Virus record (IMG/VR): IMGVR_UViG_3300030329_005159 | Coordinates: 329-28,218 of that record | Direction: 5' to 3' (one strand) | Origin: a virus | DNA length: 27,890 bases | Shown: positions 7,539 through 18,200 of the stretch, piece after piece | How the letters are laid out: every line of letters begins with the position of its first letter | How positions within the stretch are numbered: the first letter of the stretch is position 1 | The notes under the pieces: model-generated | Database searches by the model: none | The model's input: only the letters and a program-made list of their open reading frames with translations | Told to the model about the DNA's origin: nothing | Translations under genes and position numbers: made by a program

Positions 7539-9200
7539 ATGGCATTATTAGGACAAACTCAAGCAGAATATTACCAAGGTGATAATTATGGTGGTTATCA
7601 ATTTACTTCATTAGAAGATATTATAAACTATTTTATGATAACTCATGTTGGTGAAGGAAAAATAATACCTAAAATTAGTAGATCAGTTGTTGCTTTTCAT
7701 GCTCAAAGAGCAATACAAGAATTATCATTTGATACTTTTAAATCAGTAAAATCTCAAGAAATAGTTTTACCACCTAGTTTAACCATGATATTACCACAAG
7801 ATTATGTTAACTATGTTAAATTAACTGAAAGTGATTCTTCGGGAATAGAACACATATTATACCCAACATCAAAAACATCTAATCCGTTTACTATAAAGCA
7901 AAATAGCGATGGATCTTATAAGTTTAGTTCAGATGAAAATTTAGTATTAAATGGAGAGTTTGATAGCACTTTAAGTTCAGGTTGGTCTTCTTCTGTTCCT
8001 GTAAATGTCACAGCTTGGGATTCTGTAACTCAAAACGCAGGTGGTACTAGAAATTATTTTAGTCGTTTAACAGATGAATTACGAATAGTAAACGAAGAAC
8101 TTAGTTTTGAGCATCTTTGGTCTGATTCTTTTGGTGGCACAAGTAGTAGGGCTTACGGTGTTTGGCAAAAAATTGATGTATCTAAATTAGATTACATAGA
8201 TCTTTCTGCTAATGGTAATACTTCTGATCAACAATTAGATGCTAGTTCTACTGTTTTAGCTGAACCAGGTCTTTTAAGAGTTGGATTAACATCAACAAAT
8301 CCTGATATAGGTTGGTCATATTTAGGTAATGATGGTGTCACGCGTATAACTCCAGCAACTTTAGTAAACCCTAGACATTTTCATACTAAATCACCTAACG
8401 CTAGTGATAGAACAGAAGTTTTTGATATAGGATATTTAGAGTGGAACGTTAACGCAAGCGATTCAACGTTAGGAGAAGCTGGTATAAAAGAACTTTTAAA
8501 TATAGATGTTACAAGCCATAGTGATATTTGGGTTTATATAACTAGTAGTGTTCCTTGGCAAGCAACAGCTTCAACTGCGGTAACACAAGGGTCACATGGT
8601 GGATTAATTAGCGCTGGAGCACTTCAACCAACTACATCCGCTAACAGTAATGGTTCAAATCATATTTATCAAAAAAATTTAGTAGATCAAATATCTGTAA
8701 AATCATCTTTAACACCAAACGTGTTGTTACCAAGCAGTAGAGATGGTAATTCTAATACTTGGAATAATTACAAATCAGCAACACCTTCTGAAAATAGAAA
8801 TGATGATTACGAAGACGAGGTATATTGGCCTTACGAAGGTGAAAGATATGGATTAGATCCTCAACATGCTCAAATTAATGGGTCTTTTTATATAGATGAT
8901 ATGCGTGGAGTAATAAACTTCTCTTCTATTTTAAACGGTAAAACAATAATATTAGAATATATTAGTGATGGTTTAGGAACTGAAGAAGAAATGAGAGTTC
9001 ACAAATTTGCTGAAGAAGCTATGTATAAAAGTATAGCTCACGCTGTTGTGTCAACATCTTCACACGCGCAACAGTTAGCCCCAAGATTTAAAAAAGAAAA
9101 ATTTGCTGCTGTTAGACAAGCGAAATTAAGATTATCTAATATTAAATTAGAAGAAATAACACAGATTTTAAGAGGTAAGTCAAAACAAATTAAACATTAA
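7539..9200 (+). CDS. Tail ring / stabilization protein 2 with inserted beta module
   Basis: Protein of 553 residues. The first 130 (SLEDIINYFMITHVGEGKIIPKI..RSVVAFHAQRAIQELSFDT, then LPPSLTMILPQDYVNYVKL) and the last 115 (YIDDMRGVINFSSILNGKTIILEYISDGLG, then a helical AEEAMYKSIAHAVVS and a basic tail) read as one alpha/beta adaptor of about 295 residues, the usual size for this class. Between them, residues about 134-390 form a Ser/Thr/Gly/Asn-rich beta region beginning LVLNGEFDSTLSSGWS, which looks like the start of a carbohydrate-binding-type jelly roll. The gene starts after TTAATTAA, only 4 bases from the previous stop, so it is probably translated from the same mRNA as its neighbours. 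Known ring proteins help close and connect the portal to the nozzle. Confidence 0.65.
   Translation: MALLGQTQAEYYQGDNYGGYQFTSLEDIINYFMITHVGEGKIIPKISRSVVAFHAQRAIQELSFDTFKSVKSQEIVLPPSLTMILPQDYVNYVKLTESDSSGIEHILYPTSKTSNPFTIKQNSDGSYKFSSDENLVLNGEFDSTLSSGWSSSVPVNVTAWDSVTQNAGGTRNYFSRLTDELRIVNEELSFEHLWSDSFGGTSSRAYGVWQKIDVSKLDYIDLSANGNTSDQQLDASSTVLAEPGLLRVGLTSTNPDIGWSYLGNDGVTRITPATLVNPRHFHTKSPNASDRTEVFDIGYLEWNVNASDSTLGEAGIKELLNIDVTSHSDIWVYITSSVPWQATASTAVTQGSHGGLISAGALQPTTSANSNGSNHIYQKNLVDQISVKSSLTPNVLLPSSRDGNSNTWNNYKSATPSENRNDDYEDEVYWPYEGERYGLDPQHAQINGSFYIDDMRGVINFSSILNGKTIILEYISDGLGTEEEMRVHKFAEEAMYKSIAHAVVSTSSHAQQLAPRFKKEKFAAVRQAKLRLSNIKLEEITQILRGKSKQIKH
7938..8708 (+). other. Carbohydrate-binding-like insertion in the second ring protein
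   Basis: Encodes residues about 134-390. The start LxNGEFDSTLSSGWS matches the opening strand pattern (NG-F-x-GW) common in CBM_4_9-like and galactose-binding-like jelly rolls. The end (NLVDQISVKSS) resembles their last strand. The stretch is poor in Lys and Glu and rich in Ser, Thr, Asn and Gly, unlike the flanking core. Binding specificity cannot be read from sequence. Confidence 0.5.
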
Positions 9201-9204
9201 TTAA

Positions 9205-12200
9205 ATGCCTGAAATTAAGAATACTTTTCTAAAAGGTCGAATGAACAAAGACCTTGACGAAAGACTAATACCTAATGGTGAATATAAAGATGCGCTTAAT
9301 ATAGAGGTTTCTACATCAGAAGGTTCTGAAGTTGGTACAGTACAAACCATATTAGGTAATACTAGAGTAGATTCTATTGTCCCAGCTGGTATTGGTGAAA
9401 GCTTTAGGTGTGTTGGAAGTATATCTGATGAAAAAACAAATAAACTTTATTGGTTTGTTAAAAGTGACCCTACAAGCACACAGGCTATAGTTGAGTATGA
9501 CTTAGAAAATGGTGCAGAAAATTTAGTTTTTGTAGATAGAAAAGCTAATACAGATCAACCTGTTTTAAGATTTCCAAACAAAATAATAACAGGTATAAAT
9601 ATAATAGATAATTTACTTTTTTGGACTGATGGTAACAGTGAGCCTAAAAAAATAAATATAGATAGAAGTAAACAAGGTACTTCAGATATAAGTACACATA
9701 CTAAATTAATAGTTGATGGTGTTGATGTTGGTGATGTTGAAGAAGAAAATATAACAGTAATAAAAAAGAAACCAACAAAAGCACCTATAACAAAAACTGT
9801 TTTTACATCTACTTACGTTGCTTCTTCTGGTATACCTTCTCTTTTTGAAAAAACCTTTTCAAGATTCTCTTATAGATATAAATATGAAGATGGTGAATAT
9901 TCAGCATTTGGACCTTTTTCAGATGTTGTTTTTAATCCTGAATATGTAGAAAATTTACACGAAAGAAATGATAGTGGTGTATATACTAGATATAGCAAAG
10001 AAACTTCTTACAATACTAAAGAACCATTTAATGCTACAATGGTTAATAAAATTGATAAGATAGAAATATATGATTTTATACCACCAAGTATACCTAAAGA
10101 TGTTGTTGAAGTTGAGTTGTTATATAAACAAGAGGATTCACCGGTAGTTTATTCGATAGCTAAATTAAATGTAAATGATAATATAACAACGGATGGTTTT
10201 AATGAAGATAGTGTATTTAGTGGTTCTGGATACAAAGGTAAATATGAAATTATAACAGAAAATATACACGCGGCTTTACCTGAAAATCAATTTATCAGGG
10301 TGTTTGATACCGTGCCAAAAACTGCCTTAGCTCAAGAAATTACTGGTAATAGAATAGTTTATGGAAACTACACTCAAAATTACACTCTTGAGCAAGATGT
10401 TAGTATTGATATTGAATACGAAGAAAGAATTAATAAGTTATCGTTTGATAATTCACCTTTAAGATCTTTAAAATCACTTAGAAACTATCAAGTAGGTGTA
10501 GTTTTTGGAGATAAGTATGGTAGAGAAACTCCTGTTTTTACATCTGCAAACTCTGCTACAAAGTTATCTTGGGCGGATAATAATGCTGATAATAATGCTA
10601 GTAGATCTTTAAGCTTAAAAGCTACAATTGATAATAATTTTAACTATCCTACTTGGGCTGATTACTTTAAGTTTTATATAAAAGAAACTTCAACTGATTA
10701 TTATAACTTAATAATGGATAAGGCTTATGTTCCAACAGCTGACGACGATGAGAGAAACACTCCTTCTTCTCACGTTTGGATATCATTATTTTCATCAGAT
10801 AGAAACAAGGTTCAAGAAGATGACTTTTTAATATTAAAAAATATAATAAAAGACAATTGGACATCTCAGGTTGAACATGATAATAAGTTTAAAGTTATAG
10901 ATATAAAAAACGAAGCTCCAGAATCTATAAAATATGATTATAATATATTAGGATTAATATCTAATACTGGGACAGCAAAAATGATTACTCGCGCCACTGG
11001 AACTAGTGATAATCTAATGCAAACAAGTGGTAAAAAAATATCTGATGATACAAATATGCTGGTTTTAGACGAAAACGTTTGGTATGCTGTAGATGGTACT
11101 CATTTAAAATTTACTGATACTGGTTTACATGAAGACTCTTTATTTGTGTCGTGGTATGATTCTAATATAAAACAATATTCAAAAAGATACAAACTAAGAG
11201 ATATACGTACTAATAGTCAAAAAATTTATGCAAAGTTAAGTGAAAATATAAGTTCTATAGATAGAGATTTAGCAAAAACAAATTCAGTAGGTACTGTAGG
11301 TGCTTTAACAACTGTAGGGCCAAATATTATATTTCAAATAGAACAAAAAACTCCTAGACCTATAGATCAATATTCAGGTAGATTTTTTGTTAAATTAGCT
11401 TTTGATTTTTTAGTTTCTGAAGCTCAAGGTAGTAACTTACAATCTCTTTCTAATGCCCTTACAACAACAGCTAGTACTAATATAAAGTATTGGCGTAATA
11501 ATACAAGTAGTACCTCGTTTGATCATACTCAATATTTAACTCATTATGCTGGTCTTGGTAGCGCTAGCTCGGTAGCAGCTACTGGTAATATAAGATTAGA
11601 CAATACTATAACCAACTCTGAATCAGATTGGGATGCTTTAAAAACTGCACATACTGGATTTTTTATAGATAGCATGTATTTATGTGCTATTCAAAACCAA
11701 AGTTCTAACTCTTTAGCTAGACACGCTCGTGACTTAATTAGAGGTATGAGTGGTGCTAATTCGGCAGGTGGTACTTCGTATGCTACTATGACATGGAGTG
11801 ACACTTTAGATACACCAGAACCTAATCCATTTATCTATTCTATATACCTAGGACCTCAAAATCAGCCAGGACCTAATATAACTAAAAACTACATGGATTA
11901 TGCCGCGATCCATACTTATGCTCAAAGTGGAAAAGTTGGTAGAATTGGTCATCATACGAGTGGAACAATAGTTCGAGGAGGTGGAACAGGAGTAGGTAGG
12001 GTAATACCAACAACACAATATGGACACGCTCTACCAACACCATATCAAAATTACGGTGCAACTGTAACTTATGGTAATATAGGTGGCGTCTTTAATCAAT
12101 ATGCCAACGTGCAGCCTAATCCACCTACTTGGAGATGGAAGCCTTTTGCTAAAGACGCTAATAGCGCTGGGGGTTATGAGTGGATAGCGTATGGTGATGG

Positions 12201-15200
12201 TAGCGTTGAACCTCCATATAGCTATGACGATTCTGAAAATCAAGTTATTGTTTTAAAAACACATCCAAATCCTTATATCCCTAGCACTGTTGGTGGTGTT
12301 GGTGCCACGCAAAACGCTAGTCTTAGCTTTCCATCTGGTTCTTGGGCAGACATGCCTAAACCAATGTCGTTAGGTCAAAACGGTCTTATTTATGGACAAC
12401 GTATAGTTAATGGTTTAGAAGGTGTGGTTCTAACAAATACAAATCATACATATGGCTCTAGAGCTTGGGGATATAGTTTAGGTAGTCCAATAACACTTGT
12501 TAAAGATAGTACTTATGGTGATCAAGGAGACGAAGGTCGTGTTTACATGCATTTATCATTCTTAGCTCCTGGACAAGATTTAGTTCCACATACTTTAGAT
12601 TTATCAGGAGCTACAATAACTGGTCCTAATTGTATTGGTGCGTATTTGCAAGGTATTCATGGTGGTGGTATATTCACTAAAGACGCTAAAGACGCGGCTG
12701 ATAATGGTGCTGATTTTGGTAGTGATTGGGACTCGCCACGTATCATAGAATGTGAAACCTCTAGTAATAATACAGCTAATATAGACATAGGTTACGACCA
12801 AAACTATCAAACACGTCATGATGATCAGTGGAAACCAACAAAAGCTAGTGGCTTGTCAGCTACACAAGAAGCTGAAATAAATAATTTTATTCAAAACATA
12901 AATACTCCTAACGCTAGATTTACTTTTTCTACAGATACAAATAATGTTATTTATACTATAAAATCTGTAAGAACGAAACGTGTATACAATCACACGCCTT
13001 GGAGAAGAAGATATGTTGTAGATCAAAGTGAGCTTGGTAATACGTTTACCGATCCATATGGTTTAAATGGAAAAATGGTTCCAGGTGGTGATAGTGTTGA
13101 GGAAGCAGCTGTAGCGTGGGCTAAAGCAAAAGAAGCTAATAATATAACAACAGAACAAACTGATTTAGAAGATAAAATAAGAGCTTTTGGTAAATCTAGT
13201 AATAGACGTCTTGTTTATATAATAGAGCTTGATAAAAACCCAACAGATACTGGTAATTATAATTTTATTGATGGTTCAGAGATAACAGCAGCTTCAACAG
13301 CTTCTATGCAATTTGTAAATCCAGTACCAGGCTATGTGAGTGGTAACGTGTCCCACATCCCTGCTATATGGGAAACTGAACCTAAGAAAAACACTGGCTT
13401 AGATATATATTATGAAACTAATAGTGCTATTCCAACTGTTATTAATGATAAAACTAGAGAACTTTTTGCACCTGTTGGTTGTAGAGTGGAGGTTATGGGT
13501 AATAATGCCGCTAGAAGAGGTGATTATACCATACCTAATGTGTTTTTAAGTCTCTGGCGTACTAATTCTAACGGCGAGCAAGTTGTTAGGGTTTCTTGGG
13601 CTACTCAAGGTAGTGGTTTTAATTTAAGAGATTCAGATGGAAATAATATAAGTTACACTAATAATATATTACAGTTTATTAGAGATGATGGTAGTTATAC
13701 TACAGCAAAAATATTATCTATGGGAAGCGCCGGAACAAATACTGTTCGTGAATTTATTGTATCACCAACACCATACGGAATTAATGGGTTGAGTTGGTAC
13801 AATTGTTTCTCCCTTGGTAATGGTATAGAATCTAATAGAATAAGAGATGATTTTAATCAAATGAAAATCACTAATGGTGCTAGAGCATCGTCAACATTAG
13901 AAATACCTTATAAAGAAGAACATAGAAAAAATGGTTTAATATATTCTGGTATATATAATTCTACTTCAAACATAAATAATTTAAATCAATTTATAATAGG
14001 TGAGAAAATTACAAAAGATTTAAATCCTACATATGGTAGTATTCAAAAGTTATTTCAACGAAGAGTTAGTTTAGTAGCCTTTTGTCAAGATAGAATTGTA
14101 AATATAACATCTAATAAAGACGCGTTGTTTAATGCCGATGGAACTCCACAGTTAATATCTTCTAGTAATGTTTTAGGTGATGCTACTCCTTTTTCTGGAA
14201 ACTTTGGTATATCTAACAATCCAGAATCATTTGCTTCTGAATCATATAGAGCATATTTTACCGATAAACAAAGAGGTGCTGTACTAAGATTATCTAAAGA
14301 TGGTTTAACACCTATATCTAGTGCTGGTATGCATGATTATTTTAGAGATGAATTAATTTTATCAAGATCTTTGGTTGGTACATACGACGCTTATTCACAA
14401 AATTATAATTTAACGTTAGTACAATCACCGAGTACTTATAATTTAATTAAAAATTCTTATCTTGACATAGGGGTTGAATCAGTAACAACACCTGGAGTTG
14501 AACAATTAAGAAATACTACTTTTGCAGACCTCACACAAACTAATTATCCAGCAACTTTACAATGGCAAAGTGATAATGATTTTAGTAATCCAGGTTATAC
14601 ACCTGGGAGTGGTACTCCTACAGTTACAAATACTGGGGGTAAAATAGGTCTTATAAATCAAGATTTAACAACTAGAGTTTGGATAACTGAATACACAGAG
14701 ATACCACAAGGACATTTTCAAACAGCTGACAATAGTGGTGCTGGAAGTCCTGGTAGTGGAAACCCTGGAGATCCTGGAATAAGTTATGTGGCTGGTACGC
14801 CACCTCAATATAGCTCTGCGGAAACTAAAATGATAGATGGTGGGAATTTAGGCTCTGCCACAGGAACAACTTGGAGTGATAATATTTTTTCTCCTAATAA
14901 CAATATAACTACGGTAGGTACTGGAAGTAGTACTCATGGTTATTGGTATTTTAGAAGAATAATTAATGGTGTAAATATCTCTTACCAAGATACAAATAAC
15001 CCGTCTATAAGATCTGGTAGCGATCTTAATGACAGTATATATTTGAGAGATGGGTACAGGGATATGCGGTTTTATAAGCTGTCTAATTGGGCTAATTCAA
15101 GTATTGAATGTATACTTCAAAATCAAACAGGTTTAGCTACTGCTTCTCCAACTCCGCTTGAACATGTTACCCAAACTACTAACACGATCTCACCACCACC

Positions 15201-18200
15201 ACCTTCGTACACCACTGATTTAACCGTTTATTCTGGTGAAATAATACGTTTTTACTTGAGAGTAATGCCTCGTTTTCAATCAGGAACTGATCCGTGGGAT
15301 TTAGGTAGTCAAATCTCTACTATTAGTCCAACAAATAATTACGCTGTAGGTAATGGTTTTTTAAATGGTTGGCCTAATACACCATCTATGACTGGTTACT
15401 TTCAAGTAAAAATTGAGCTTTTAGACGAAGCTGGTAACTTAGTTGATAATAGTGTAATTGACAGTAGTACTAATTGGACTGATGAATTTACAACTACAAA
15501 TGGTACATATAACACTAATTACACGGGACTTACTGGTGGCCGTTGGACTAGCTATGCTACTAGTAACACGTTCTTAGGAGCACCAGGGCAGACTAATATA
15601 TGGGGAGGATCTACTTTAATAGCTCGAGCTGGTGATGCTAGAATGCATGTTTACTGGAAGTTTAAAGATTGGGTTGACACTACTACATCACAAACTTCAA
15701 CTCCATCATCACCTCATCAAGCTTTAACGGGTAGTCAAAATATTGCTGTAAGAAAACTTAGGTTTAAAATAACTTTTTTACCTTCAAGTGGTAGTAATTT
15801 ATTAATGCTTTTTGATCAAAATATTTTTGATGTTAAAAAAATGAATCCAAAAAGCCAATTAGGCACAATAGGTACTAATTACTCTACACCTGTTCCGGCT
15901 ATACCACCAATTCCAGCAGCGACAGTCCCAGCTTGGACATCAGTAGGTAAAACAAAAAATAATTGGTATGCACATTATGCATCTCCTAATTTAACTTGGC
16001 ACAATATAAACTTATATTTAAATACTGTTACTCAATTTGGACCTCAAGTATCTAGACTTTATGATTCAGCAGTTGCTCATGATGGTTCAGGTACTTATCA
16101 CTGGGCTAGTGGACCTGCTAATACCAACAATGTAATTTCTTATCAAACAGGTTATAATCCTAGTGACGTTTATAGAATAATAAATCCACCAACTCCTACG
16201 CAATCACTAACTAGTAACGCGGCATCATTAGGTAATTTTACTGAACCAAATGGACCTGGTCACAGTATTTATGTTCCAGATAAAATACGTGTAAATGTCG
16301 CTGGTATGACCGCTGCCACTTATTTTGAACAAACACTAGTGAATCCTCTTGTTGTAGGTAATTGGTATTTAGTAGATGTTGTTCTTGAAACTGGTACAAC
16401 ACCTACGTCTGGTTCTATGATTATTATTGATGGTATGCTGCCGCATAACCCTAATTTTGCTTATGGATTGTCACCAGATGATCCTGGTTATCCAGATGGT
16501 TATTTTGGAAGGTTAGTTGGGACAAATCGTGATAATATATGGTTACAACCTATAGATAGATATACTAACGATCCATCCGCTGGAGGGATGGGTTATGGTA
16601 TTAGAGGCGCTGATTTTATTTATGAACCTAATAAAGAAGCTAATGTTTTAAGAGCAATATTTAAAGTAGATCCAGCTGGTAATGTAGCGTCGTGGGGTGC
16701 GAATTATTTAGGTAAATTAGAATTAAAGTTTTGGGATTTTGATGGATTTATAGAAGGTATACGTTTAATAGATATAACAACAGATATTAATGGTGATTAT
16801 CCTATAGTTGGTACAGTAAGTGCGGGTACTGGTGGTTTTAAACTACAGGGTAATACGGGTACTTGGGTTGGTTTTACTAATAATCCTAGAGGTAACATGC
16901 ATAGTAATTATATCAAACACTTACTATCACCGATGACTTCATATATTGGGTCTAATGGAAATGTTAATTTTGATAGTACTGCAGCTCATTATGGTATAAT
17001 GCGTGGTACTGGGGGTTGGGGTAGCGCTTGGAGTACTGGAATCCATAGAGCTTTTTACTGTTTATTTGACTCTCCAAGCTGGACATCAAATAACGCACAC
17101 ACTGTAGATGATGAAGTACCTCCACCATCTTATGCTGGTTATGAACTTACCTTTGAAATAGGTAATAATGAATTAACAGGTACTCACTCTGGAAGACAAA
17201 ACTTTACCGGAGTATACATGGAAGATGGAACAACTACAAATGATGGATATGGGTTCAGAATAAATAATATTGACATGCCTGGTATTTACAAAGCTTGGGT
17301 TAACTTTGGTAACAATACTACTTTTGACAATGGGGAAAATCCACAGTTAAAAATTGATATAAATGATGGTAATGGTTTTGTTGATCCAGCAGTTGCAGGG
17401 AGTGCTGCTACTTTATCAGAAAATGAATATTGGAGTGAGGCAATTGGTAATTGGCCGGTTTTCTACGGATCAATGATGATTGGGAATCAAGGTTCATATC
17501 CAACTACAGCGACAAACCCTGCTGTTTATCAAAACTGTATAAAAAGTATATCGTTAGTAGATAGAACAAATTATATTACAGGTGGTAGTGGAAGTATTGG
17601 ATCTTGGAACGCGTATAATCAAGATAATAGTGTTCAAAATCTTATAAGATGGAGTAATGGAACTATAGAAATTAATAGTCCAAAAACTAACCCTATATCA
17701 CCACCATCTTGGGCGGCTGGTTTGGTGGTATATATGGCGCAAAATATTGATGAAAACTTAGTTACAGGTCATAAATATAGATTTAGTTTTGATTATACTG
17801 AACTACCTAATAGCGCTGCTGGTCTTATACTATATTATTATAATCTTCAAGGTAAAGGTTTTGTAGTTAATATAAATCCTGGTGGTTCAGGCACGTATAG
17901 TCAAGTCCATACAATTGGAGAATCTGTTACTACTTCATCTTGGAGTGGTGGTAGACAAAGATTAATAATACATAGTAATAGTAATACTCTTTTCACAAGG
18001 TATGCTATAGATAATATAACATTACAAAGATCAGTAGATTTAGGTTTAGACAAAACAGTTAGTTTTAACGAAGACGTTAAAGGATGGGTTAGTTTTAAAT
18101 CTTTTATTCCAGAAGGTGGTTTAAGTTTATCTAAAAAATATTTTACATTTAAAAGTGGTGGTTTATGGCAGCATAATCTAGGTAGTTATAGCGATTTCTA

